Shown one piece after another: positions 51,526-59,224 of a stretch of DNA of 64,000 bases. The DNA is from Kineosporia succinea (GTDB lineage: Bacteria; Actinomycetota; Actinomycetes; Actinomycetales; Kineosporiaceae). The position numbers and the translations under genes were made by a program. Numbering within the stretch: the stretch's first letter is position 1; each line of letters opens with the position of its first letter. The stretch spans positions 4,151,241 to 4,215,240 of the forward strand of contig NZ_JAUSQZ010000001.1 in NCBI RefSeq assembly GCF_030811555.1, read 5' to 3'. Below the pieces are notes generated by a model, which saw only the letters and a program-made list of their open reading frames with translations, had not been told where the DNA came from and did no database searches.

Positions 51526-51906
51526 CTACCGCGGAAGCGTCAGGTACCGTCCGTCGCCCCGGTAGAGACGGACCCCGTCTCGCCAGGGGAGGGTGTTCCC
51601 GATGACCCGGGTCTTCCAGACCCCGTCGCACTCCGTCGTGTTGGCGATCGTCTGGTACGAGCCATGGTCTTCCGAGTAGTACTTCGCGTGCACGCAGTAT
51701 CCGTCGGTCGACTCGTCGCGGGTGCGCACCTTCCACTGCTCGCCGGCCGTGCTGACGCACAGCTGGCCACCGCCCCACGTGGCGTGTACCTCCGTCCCGC
51801 AGTCCCACGTCACGGCCTGGGCCGAGCCCGCCGTGCCGATGCCGAGCCCGGTCAGCGCCAGGGCACTGGCCGCGACGAGCGAGAGCGATCTGAATCGGTT
51901 GAGCAT
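51526..51906 (-). CDS. Small secreted Cys-containing protein
   Basis: A 126-residue protein with a clear signal peptide (MLNRFRSLSLVAASALALTG...AGSAQA) and a mature domain of about 95 residues. Four Cys (WDCGTEVH, QLCVST, GYCVHAK, TECDGV) could form two disulfides, and the domain is rich in Trp, Tyr and Gly. No family is recognised. It lies between the two tRNA-Ala copies. A GGAGGC site precedes the ATG. It is probably an extracellular small effector or binding protein. Confidence 0.72.
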   Translation of the reverse strand: MLNRFRSLSLVAASALALTGLGIGTAGSAQAVTWDCGTEVHATWGGGQLCVSTAGEQWKVRTRDESTDGYCVHAKYYSEDHGSYQTIANTTECDGVWKTRVIGNTLPWRDGVRLYRGDGRYLTLPR

Positions 51907-52138
51907 TCCGTTGCCTCCGATCGACGATCCATCGATGGGATCATGCTCATGTTGACTCTCGCTTTACTCAAGCAAAAGGTGCGCGCAACAACTCATCTCC
52001 GCCCTTCGTCCTCGCGCAACTCTTTTTCGGAAATCTGACCCACTCGGGCAACTTTCGCGCCCGGCGGTCCGTCTGAACCGGCGAAACCAGCCCGCACCCG
52101 CGGGCCCCGGGACGCCGATGAAGGGTTGGACGACAACG

Positions 52139-53728
52139 ATGAAGCAGCGCAAGCGCGTACTGGGTGTCGGTGGTGCGGCGACGCTCGCGGTCGCGGCGGC
52201 GGCGACCGTCGCGGTGGTGAACCTGCAGGGTGCCACGGCGGCCGAACCCAGTGGTGCGAACGGCTTCGCGGCCCAGAACGGCGGCACCACCGGTGGCGCG
52301 GGCGGTACCACCGTGAAAGCGACCACGGGCACGCAGATTCACGAGGCGCTGTGCGGTCGGGCGAGCAACAGCACGCCGATCATCATCCAGGTCTCGGGCA
52401 CGATCACGGTCGGCAACACGGCCAAGGTGTCGGGCAGCTGCAACACCGCGGCCGGCGTCATCGAGCTGAAGGACATCAGCAACGTCACCCTGGTCGGCGT
52501 CGGCAGCACCGCCGTGTTCGACCAGATCGGTATCCACGTGCGCAATTCCAAGAACGTCATCCTGCAGAACCTGCACGTGAAGAACGTGAAGAAGTCCGGC
52601 TCGCCGACCTCGAACGGCGGTGACGCGGTGGGTCTGGAGACCGACGTCTCCAACGTCTGGGCCGACCACCTGACCCTCGAGGCCTCCGGCGGTGAGGACG
52701 AGGGCTACGACGGGCTTTTCGACATGAAGTCGGGCTCGAAGTACGTGACGCTGTCGTACAGCATCCTGAAGAACTCGGGCCGTGGCGGCCTGGTGGGTTC
52801 CAGCGACACCGACTCGGCCAACGGCCCGGTGACCTACCACCACAACTACTACCAGAACATCGACTCGCGGGCGCCGCTGCTGCGCGCGGCCACCGCGCAC
52901 ATCTACAACAACTACTACGAGAAGCTGAACAAGTCCGGGATCAACCCCCGCAACGGCGGTAAGGCCCTGGTGCAGAACAACTACTTCAAGGACTCGAAGG
53001 ACGTGCTGGGCACGTTCTACACGAGCCTGAAGGGCACCTGGCAGACCTCGGGCAACGTGCTCGACAACGTGAGCTGGACCGCTGCCGACTCGGAGAACTT
53101 CCCGGCCGGGGCGAGCATGGCGTCCACCGGCACCGTCACCGTGCCCTACTCGGCGACCCTCGACGCCGCGTCCTGCGTGCCCGCCGTGGTCAAGGCCACC
53201 GCCGGTGCCGGCACCGGCCTGAAGGTCTCGGACGGCACCTGCACCCCGACCAACGTGCCGACCACCACCAGCGCGCCGGGCACCACGACGCCGCCGGTCA
53301 GCACCACCACCCCGCCGGTGACCTCGACCACCCCGCCGGTGACCTCGACCACCCCGCCGGCCTCGGGCGGCACCAACCTCTCGCTCGGCGCGGGCGCCGA
53401 CGGCAGCAGCAAGGCCTCGGGCTCCAGCTTCGGCAATGTCATCGACGGCAACACCAGCACGTACTGGCAGCCGAGCGGCAACACCGGCGACATCTCGGTT
53501 AAGTGGACGAGCGCCAAGACGGTCGGCTCGATCGTGATCAAGGAGGCCTCGGGCAGCAAGGTCACCTCCTGGAAGCTGATCGACGAGACCAACGGCAAGA
53601 CGGTCTCGACCGGCACCAACTCCGGCACCAAGACCTTCACGCCGATCTCGACCAAGAAGCTGACCTTCCAGATCGTCTCGGCGACGGGGACGACGAAGAT
53701 CACCGAGTTCGAGACCTACGCGAAGTGA
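52139..53728 (+). CDS. Secreted pectate lyase (PL1-like) with discoidin-type carbohydrate-binding domain
   Basis: About 529 residues. A signal peptide (MKQRKRVLGVGGAATLAVAA) is followed by a parallel beta-helix pectate lyase domain (about 40-330): GDAVGLETDVSNVWADHLTL with the calcium-site Asp residues, YDGLFDMKSGSKYVTLSYS and the catalytic-Arg-like NIDSRAPLLR. A Thr/Pro linker with PPVTSTT repeats (about 370-405) leads to an F5/8-type C domain (GSSFGNVIDGNTSTYWQPSG). It cleaves polygalacturonate by beta-elimination outside the cell. ATG 52118, seven codons upstream, is an alternative start. Confidence 0.9.
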   Translation: MKQRKRVLGVGGAATLAVAAAATVAVVNLQGATAAEPSGANGFAAQNGGTTGGAGGTTVKATTGTQIHEALCGRASNSTPIIIQVSGTITVGNTAKVSGSCNTAAGVIELKDISNVTLVGVGSTAVFDQIGIHVRNSKNVILQNLHVKNVKKSGSPTSNGGDAVGLETDVSNVWADHLTLEASGGEDEGYDGLFDMKSGSKYVTLSYSILKNSGRGGLVGSSDTDSANGPVTYHHNYYQNIDSRAPLLRAATAHIYNNYYEKLNKSGINPRNGGKALVQNNYFKDSKDVLGTFYTSLKGTWQTSGNVLDNVSWTAADSENFPAGASMASTGTVTVPYSATLDAASCVPAVVKATAGAGTGLKVSDGTCTPTNVPTTTSAPGTTTPPVSTTTPPVTSTTPPVTSTTPPASGGTNLSLGAGADGSSKASGSSFGNVIDGNTSTYWQPSGNTGDISVKWTSAKTVGSIVIKEASGSKVTSWKLIDETNGKTVSTGTNSGTKTFTPISTKKLTFQIVSATGTTKITEFETYAK

Positions 53729-53838
53729 CGTGAGGTGGCCCCTGCTCAAGGGGTGGTCATGAGCAGTCCCGGAAGTGGGATATGCTCATGGAGCTTCCTG
53801 AGCAGGGAAACCGCCTCGGCGGGTTCCGAATCAGGGGC

Positions 53839-53914
<76 letters not shown>

Positions 53915-53968
53915 GAGGAGCATTATTCGAACATGTGTCGTGCTCCATGCGACCAGCGGAGAAGGCAG

Positions 53969-53997
53969 CAGAGGGACCGTCGATGACGGTCCCTCTG
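53969..53997 (+). terminator. Terminator after tRNA-Ala copy 2
   Basis: A perfect 13-bp stem (53969-53981 with 53985-53997) with a GAT loop, 58 bases past the tRNA. Confidence 0.75.
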
Positions 53998-54032
53998 TCT
54001 CGTTTGGGGGACTTGTTGGCTTGCTCGGGGTG

Positions 54033-54289
54033 GGCGGCGGTCATGAGGTCGTGGACTGGTTCTGTGTAGTTCTGTCCGGCGATGGTGACGTCGGGATCGT
54101 CCGGGTCGAGGTCGACGAGCAGCTGTTCGAAGATGGCCTGGTTGAGCTGGCGCTTACCGCTGCCGGGGAGCCGTCGGTAGAGCTCGTCGGGGCGCTCGAG
54201 CAGGTCCAGTTGAGTGGTGAGGACGTCGGCGCCCTGTTGGCGGCGTTCGCCGGTGGAGGACCACTCGCTTTGGGTCCCACGCGCCGCTA
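54033..54289 (-). pseudogene. C-terminal remnant of a serine recombinase
   Basis: On the minus strand, about 62 codons (54042-54227) read like the C-terminus of a large serine integrase: TTQLDLLERPDELYRRLPGS then KRQLNQAIFEQLLVDLDPD and ending near EPVHDLM. The resolvase catalytic domain and the zinc/recombinase domains are absent. It lies just beyond tRNA-Ala copy 2 and its terminator. Together with the downstream HTH remnant it marks a former mobile element. The rest of 53922-54480 shows nothing else recognisable. Confidence 0.5.
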
Positions 54290-54497
54290 TTTCGTCCGGC
54301 GCGATGCTGACCGCAGCGAGCTCATCGAGCTCACGCGGGCGCTCGGTGTCCTTGGTCCCATGCGTAGGGCCCTCGATGTCCTGGGAGCGACAAGAGCGGG
54401 CCGACACGGGCCGGTGCTGTAGGCCCGGCGTCCTGGGCTGCGCCTGCCTCTACCGAAATCGGGCATCCTGGACGTTCGGCAAGACGTGTGAAGTCAG

Positions 54498-54538
54498 TTC
54501 TACAAAGGTCGGCCACTTCTACAAAACCTTTGTATATT
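54498..54538 (+). promoter_or_regulatory. Promoter/operator of the AlbA_2 gene with TACAAA palindrome
   Basis: TACAAAACCTTTGTA at 54520-54534 is a perfect palindrome (6-bp arms, 3-bp centre). TTCTACAAA at 54498-54506 repeats the left arm in direct orientation 19 bases upstream. TATATT (54533-54538) is a good -10 overlapping the palindrome. Transcription would begin at the GTG, predicting a leaderless mRNA and steric autorepression. Confidence 0.6.
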
Positions 54539-54544
54539 TGAGTG

Positions 54545-56314
54545 GTGACCCCGGATGAGCTGGCTGCGTTGATCGTCGATCTGCGGCAGGAAGGCAGTGA
54601 TACTCCTGAGATCGAGGTCAAGCGGGCAGCCGGAGGGTTTCCGGACAGCGTGCTGCCCACGGTGTCTGCCTTCGCGAACACGCCTGGTGGGGGAGTGATC
54701 GTTTTTGGGTTGGACGAGCGGGACGGCTTCGCCGCAGTGGGTGTGTATGACGTCGTCGCCTGCAAGGCCACGCTGGCGACGAAGACCCGCCAGGCCCTGG
54801 ACCCGCCGGCCACCTTCGAGGCCTGGGACCTGGAGTTCGAGGGTGCCGCCGTCCTGGTAGCGAAAATCCATGAGCAGCCCTCCCACGGAAAGCCCTGCCG
54901 GGTCACCTCCTCCGGCAAGGCCTACCTGCGTTCTTACGATGGCGACTACGAGCTGTCCCAGGTCGAGGAGCAGACTTTTATCGCCAATCGCAGTACTCCG
55001 ATGTTCGATCAGCAGGTCGTCCCTGGCGCGACCAGGAACGACCTGCATCCGGATCTGCTGGCGGCGTATCTGGCCTCTTGCCGTGCCTCGTCCACCGCGC
55101 TGGCCGCAATGCCGGACGACGAGGTCCTGTACCGCACGGGCGTCACCACCGGCTCGGATCGCTCACCCAGCCTTGCCGGTCTGATCGCGTTGGGCACTTA
55201 CCCGCAGCAGTACGTCCCCAACGCCGTGATTCAAGCCTCCGTAGCTCCGCGGGCGGGTGACCCACCGGGCACCCGGGCCGCCGACGTGCGCCGCTTCGAC
55301 GGGCCGCTGCCACTCATGCTCGACGAGGCCCTGCGTTGGGTCCAGCGCAACACCCGCACCAGAGTTCGTTTCGGTATTGACGGCCAAGGACGCGACGAGC
55401 CCGAATTCCCGGTTGAAGCTGTCCGCGAGCTGCTGTCCAACGCCTTGATCCACCGTGATCTCGGCCCCTACGCCCTCACCCAGGCCATCACGCTGCGGCT
55501 GGATGAACGGCAGCTGGTCCTTTCGAACCCCGGTGGCCTGTGGGGGATTACCGTTGACCGGCTCGGTAAGACCGGTGTCACCTCGGCTCGCAACGGTCAG
55601 CTCCTCAGAATCTGCCAGAACGTGCGCAGTCAGGAGGGCAACCGCGTCGTAGAGGCGCTCGCCTCGGGCATCCCAGCCGTCCTGTCCAGCCTTCGGGACG
55701 CCGGCATGGTCCCGCCTCGGTTCCACGACCAGGGAATCAGCTTCACCGTCGCGGTTCCCAATCACGCGCTGCTGGCTCGCGAGGACTTGGACTGGCTGGC
55801 CGGGCTTCCGGCTGCGGCGACGCTCGGGGATCGTCAGAGACATGCCCTGGTAGCGATGCGGCGCGGGCAGACCTGGACCAATCAGAGCTTCCGGGAAACT
55901 TTTCCGATGGACTCGCGCGAAGCCCGGACCGAACTCGCCGGGCTCGTCGAGGCAGGCGTCGCTACGGCTGATGGTGAACGTGGCGGACGTGTGTACCGAA
56001 TCGCAGCTCACCTGACCGGCGAAGCGCTCATTCCGACAGCGCGGATCACTTCGCAATCCGCACCGCAGCCTGGGAACTCGCCAGCCGATAAAACATCGCC
56101 CAACGCCCGACGAAAGAACTGGGACCTCATCCAGCGGCACCTGAACACCGGCGATATGACGGCTGTCGAAATCAGCGAAGCCACTGGGTTGACCGCCAGG
56201 CAGGTTCAGTACGCGCTCCAACTCATGCGGGAGGCGGGCTCCGTCGCCCTGATCGGTAGCCAAGGCCACCGTGACAGCCGATACCGGATAGTGGCGCCAC
56301 CTCAAGGCGATTGA
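54545..56314 (+). CDS. AlbA_2/Schlafen-like regulator with C-terminal helix-turn-helix
   Basis: About 589 residues. An N-terminal AlbA_2 (Schlafen AAA-4-like) domain spans about 5-145 (EIEVKRAAGGFPDSVLPTVS; FANTPGGGVIVFGLDE). A HATPase_c_4-type domain covers about 285-410 (EAVRELLSNALIHRDLGPYA), and a winged-helix/HTH region is at the end (TAVEISEATGLTARQVQYAL). Such proteins are putative transcription regulators, often on genomic islands. GTG 54542 or 54545 fits the -10 position. Codon use is less GC-biased than neighbouring genes, suggesting transfer. Its end overlaps a minus-strand frame. Confidence 0.85.
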   Translation: MTPDELAALIVDLRQEGSDTPEIEVKRAAGGFPDSVLPTVSAFANTPGGGVIVFGLDERDGFAAVGVYDVVACKATLATKTRQALDPPATFEAWDLEFEGAAVLVAKIHEQPSHGKPCRVTSSGKAYLRSYDGDYELSQVEEQTFIANRSTPMFDQQVVPGATRNDLHPDLLAAYLASCRASSTALAAMPDDEVLYRTGVTTGSDRSPSLAGLIALGTYPQQYVPNAVIQASVAPRAGDPPGTRAADVRRFDGPLPLMLDEALRWVQRNTRTRVRFGIDGQGRDEPEFPVEAVRELLSNALIHRDLGPYALTQAITLRLDERQLVLSNPGGLWGITVDRLGKTGVTSARNGQLLRICQNVRSQEGNRVVEALASGIPAVLSSLRDAGMVPPRFHDQGISFTVAVPNHALLAREDLDWLAGLPAAATLGDRQRHALVAMRRGQTWTNQSFRETFPMDSREARTELAGLVEAGVATADGERGGRVYRIAAHLTGEALIPTARITSQSAPQPGNSPADKTSPNARRKNWDLIQRHLNTGDMTAVEISEATGLTARQVQYALQLMREAGSVALIGSQGHRDSRYRIVAPPQGD

Positions 56315-56514
56315 TCGGCAACCTGATCGAGCCTGGCGCAGCAGATCCGACCAAAGGTGTCAGGCGCTTGAATCCTGCCGGAGAAGTTCTTCGTGATCGT
56401 CGACCACGTTTCGTACCACCGATCCTGAGCGAAGGTGTCGCCCAGCACTGGCAGGACCGCTCCCGTGCGTGGATCGATTGAGCCATGAACGGGGGACAGG
56501 GGTGGAGCGATCAT
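56302..56514 (-). CDS. Hypothetical 70-residue frame coupled to the HTH remnant
   Basis: Its ATG overlaps the restored stop of the upstream HTH gene (ATGA), which suggests it was once translationally coupled. The sequence starts [20 protein letters not shown] and has no recognisable domain. It overlaps the 3' end of the AlbA_2 gene by 13 bases. It may be the start of a truncated recombinase-like gene. Confidence 0.3.
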   Translation of the reverse strand: MIAPPLSPVHGSIDPRTGAVLPVLGDTFAQDRWYETWSTITKNFSGRIQAPDTFGRICCARLDQVADQSP

Positions 56515-56911
56515 CGGTCTCGGCCGTGGCTGTCGCGCATCCGCACACCCAGGTTCCTGAGGTTCGACCAGACGGTCTTGGGGCGACGCCGAGTCGATTG
56601 CCGATGCGGGTCAGCGACCAGCCGCCCTCGTACCGGCGCGCTGCCTCCGTCGCGGCGGTGTTGTCCAAGCCCAGGCGGCGCATCATTGTTCCGCTGCGAT
56701 GGAGATGCGCGGAAACGGTTCGTCGGTGAATGCCGAATTTCCAGGCCAACTCGTTAATCGTTGCACCTTGGCGATAGCGGTTCGCGAGCGTCCGGATCTG
56801 ATCGTCGGTGAGACGCCTGAGCGGTCGAGGCCGTTTGGGCGGTGACAGGGGGGCACTGTCGTCACTCTCAGACGGTGAGGCGCGCGGGGGAAGGCGCTCT
56901 GACCAGGGCAC
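56511..56911 (-). pseudogene. Frameshifted double helix-turn-helix gene, recombinase-associated type
   Basis: The frame contains two tandem HTH units: [20 protein letters not shown]...[12 protein letters not shown] and [20 protein letters not shown]. These are typical of small actinobacterial proteins found next to serine recombinases. At a four-base G run on the plus strand (56580-56583) one base is missing: restoring it continues the protein as [20 protein letters not shown] to a stop at 56511. As it stands the frame runs on into unrelated sequence. It is either a true frameshift or a sequencing error. Confidence 0.6.
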
Positions 56912-56946
56912 AAAAGTTCGAACAACGTCCCATCAGGACCACATCA

Positions 56947-56976
56947 GAACGCCCAGGCCGACAGGCCTGGGCGTTC
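56947..56976. terminator. Hairpin between the HTH remnant and the PASTA gene
   Basis: A perfect 13-bp stem (56947-56959 with 56964-56976) with a GACA loop, followed by TTTC on the plus strand. It could serve the end of the minus-strand PASTA gene or any plus-strand transcript. Confidence 0.7.
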
Positions 56977-57010
56977 TTTCGTTGGCATCCGCGCAATCAG
57001 CCCCGGCGGG

Positions 57011-57364
57011 TCACGGGCACTGCGCCGGTGCCGCCGGCCACACGGCGAAGGTGAGGGTCACCACCGAGCCCTCGGGCACGGAGGAACCGGCCGCCGGGCT
57101 CTGCCGGATCACCTGCCACCTGTCGTAGGAACAGTTGTTGTCCTTGTACTCCTTGAAACCGAGCCGGAAGCCGGCGGCCAGCAGGTCGTCGATCGCGATG
57201 CCGACGTTCTTGCCGACCTCGTCCGGCACGATCACGGTGGCCTGGGTCTGCGCGGCGCCGGTCACCCGGGTCGGCGCGGCCGACGCCGGCGAGACCGTGC
57301 CCAGGGACAGTGCGATGGCCGTCCCCACGACCAGCAGGGGCGCCACGACGGAGCGGATCTTCAT
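57011..57364 (-). CDS. Secreted single-PASTA-domain protein
   Basis: A 117-residue protein with a signal peptide (MKIRSVVAPLLVVGTAIALS...SPASAA) and one PASTA domain (about 43-115: VPDEVGKNVGIAIDDLLAAG then QSPAAGSSVPEGSVVTLTFA). Two Cys may form a disulfide. PASTA domains bind peptidoglycan fragments. ATG 57364 follows AGGGA and matches the signal-peptide start. Confidence 0.82.
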   Translation of the reverse strand: MKIRSVVAPLLVVGTAIALSLGTVSPASAAPTRVTGAAQTQATVIVPDEVGKNVGIAIDDLLAAGFRLGFKEYKDNNCSYDRWQVIRQSPAAGSSVPEGSVVTLTFAVWPAAPAQCP

Positions 57365-57465
57365 GGAGAATCCCTTTCCCATCCAGAGTTCGAGGGTGTC
57401 CGAGTTCCCGCTCACTGTGGACGGGACCGCTGGAACGGCCCTGAAACGGCGTGAGAGCTCCCGGC

Positions 57466-58269
57466 TCAGCGCACCTTCACGAAGTCGCTGCCCGAGTACG
57501 AGGCCGCGATGGTGTCGCTGCCGGGGTAGTACGCCCTCCAGTACCCCGAGCGGGTGGCCGTCACCTGGGTGCGCAGCTGCCCGGCCGTGGCCGTGACGGT
57601 CTTCACCGTGCGGAAGGTCTTCTGACCGGACGCCCTGAACTGAACCTTCACCCGCGCGTCCACCGTGCCCCAGGTGCCGTCGTTCCAGTCGGCGGTGGAC
57701 AACGTGGCCGACACCTTGAGCCGCTTGCCCTTGCGGACGGGCTCGGGGGAGGCGTTGAACGTCGACCCGAACTGCGTCTTGCGCAGCAGGGTGATGGTTT
57801 CGGACAGGCCGTCGAGGTGGGTGTCGTCGTCGTCCTTGTCGTTGTGGTTGGCGTCGACGAAGGCGCTGGCCGAGATCAGGTTGGGCCCGGCGAGATCGTT
57901 GCCGGGAATGAAGTCGTAGCCGTAGTACGTGCCGCCGTTGGGGTTGATGACTCCCGAACCGCCGTGTGTGCAGTCGAAATTCGTCGGCCCCTGCACCATC
58001 GCGTAGTTGCACGCCGCGAACCGGAACGAGTGGGCGCTGGTACCGATGAGCTGGCCGCGCACGGAGAACTTGATGTCCTGGTCGTCGCAGGTCGTACGGA
58101 CCCCGAACTGCACGCGCTCGCCCTCGATCCCGATGACGGCGCGCTGCGGCAGGATGTCGGTGATGCTGCACTCGGCCGTGCCGGCGGCGTGCGCCGGACC
58201 GGCGAGCAGGAGTGAGGTTGCGGCCAGGGCGGCAGTGGCCAGCCCAGCTGTGACGGTGCGTCTGATCAT
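57466..58269 (-). CDS. Secreted hypothetical protein with C-terminal Ig-like domain
   Basis: A 267-residue protein. A signal peptide (MIRRTVTAGLATAALAATSL) ends near AHAAGTA. The N-terminal half has four Cys (AECSIT, TTCDDQD, AACNYA, FDCTHG), and a beta-sandwich C-terminal part (KVQFRASGQKTFRTVKTVTA then SGYWRAYYPGS) resembles extracellular repeat domains common in actinobacterial secreted proteins. ATG 58269 follows GAGGGGG. Function is unknown. It is 101 bases upstream of the PASTA gene on the same strand. Confidence 0.78.
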   Translation of the reverse strand: MIRRTVTAGLATAALAATSLLLAGPAHAAGTAECSITDILPQRAVIGIEGERVQFGVRTTCDDQDIKFSVRGQLIGTSAHSFRFAACNYAMVQGPTNFDCTHGGSGVINPNGGTYYGYDFIPGNDLAGPNLISASAFVDANHNDKDDDDTHLDGLSETITLLRKTQFGSTFNASPEPVRKGKRLKVSATLSTADWNDGTWGTVDARVKVQFRASGQKTFRTVKTVTATAGQLRTQVTATRSGYWRAYYPGSDTIAASYSGSDFVKVR

Positions 58270-58459
58270 CGGGGATCCCCCTCTAAGTGGTCCTGACATG
58301 GAGCGCGGGATACGCGCGGCCAGAACCCGTCGTGGCGGGTAAGCCATTGGCCAGCAACGTATTTAGGTGATCGCCGGACCCTTACCCGTCCGGGACACTC
58401 TCACGGTAGGACGCATTGGCGCAGAATGTCGGGTTTTGCTCGAAAATGCGCGCGCGTGC

Positions 58460-59224
58460 TTACGAGCCCACGAAGAGCTCGGTGATGGCGGTGTAGTCGC
58501 TGAGGGCGTGACCCGGGGTGCTGGTCGAGTCGATGCGCAGCGTCACGCGCTGAGCCTGCACCGGCTCGATCGCCTGGTACTGGATGGTGCGGACGTCGTC
58601 GGCGAGTTTCTGCCGCACGCTCGTGCCGTCGTCGAACATCCAGGTCACCTGGAGGATCTTGCGGCCCATCTCGTACGCGTCGTTGCCGTTGGTCCCGTCC
58701 ACCTTGGTGTAGCCGTTCGTGAGCCCGACCTGCGTGATCTGCGAACGGTTCTTCAAGTCGATCGTGATGGCGCGCCCGTTGTAGAACGTGGCCACCCGCC
58801 AGGCCGTGGTGAGGTCACCGTCGACCATGTTGCTCGCGTCGTAGGTGATGAGGTCACCCGCGCCGTCTTCCTGGGGCGTGTCGGTCTCCTCGGCGGTGAC
58901 GACGGCCCCGGTGGCCAGGTTCACCCCGGTCGGCCGGGGAGCGGTGCTCGGCGAGGCCAGATCGGCGGGCAGCTGGGGCTTCCAGCTCGAGGAGACCTCG
59001 GAGTCGCGGGTGACGAACTGCAGCACCAGGAACGCCGACAGCAGCACGGCCACCAGGCCGGCCCCCCGCACGACGAGAGGCCGCTCGGACGTGCGGTACG
59101 CGCCGGGAGGGGCAGCCGGCACCGGGCCGGCAGTTGTTGCCCCGGAGAGCCGCAGCGCGAGACCGCAGCGCGGGCATTCGGGATCGGCCTGCAGGTAGGC
59201 CGCGCCGCACCGGGTGCAGTTCAC
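58460..59224 (-). CDS. Zinc-ribbon membrane protein with discoidin-like (NADase-type glycan-binding) domain
   Basis: A 254-residue protein. A cytoplasmic zinc ribbon CTRCG...CPRCG (Cys 3, 6, 17, 20), a Pro-rich spacer, one membrane helix (about 54-72) and an external discoidin-like domain (about 105-250: ITYDASNMVDGDLTTAWRVA; ITIDLKNRSQITQVGLTNGY). The layout resembles zinc-ribbon proteins with C-terminal glycan-binding modules. The GTG overlaps the stop of the 504-residue membrane protein gene, so the two probably function together at the envelope. Confidence 0.82.
   Translation of the reverse strand: MNCTRCGAAYLQADPECPRCGLALRLSGATTAGPVPAAPPGAYRTSERPLVVRGAGLVAVLLSAFLVLQFVTRDSEVSSSWKPQLPADLASPSTAPRPTGVNLATGAVVTAEETDTPQEDGAGDLITYDASNMVDGDLTTAWRVATFYNGRAITIDLKNRSQITQVGLTNGYTKVDGTNGNDAYEMGRKILQVTWMFDDGTSVRQKLADDVRTIQYQAIEPVQAQRVTLRIDSTSTPGHALSDYTAITELFVGS

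Noticed and set aside
53940-54422. 160-codon plus-strand frame after tRNA copy 2
   Set aside because: It is antisense to the recombinase remnant; Gly/Val/Leu-rich and without a ribosome-binding site.
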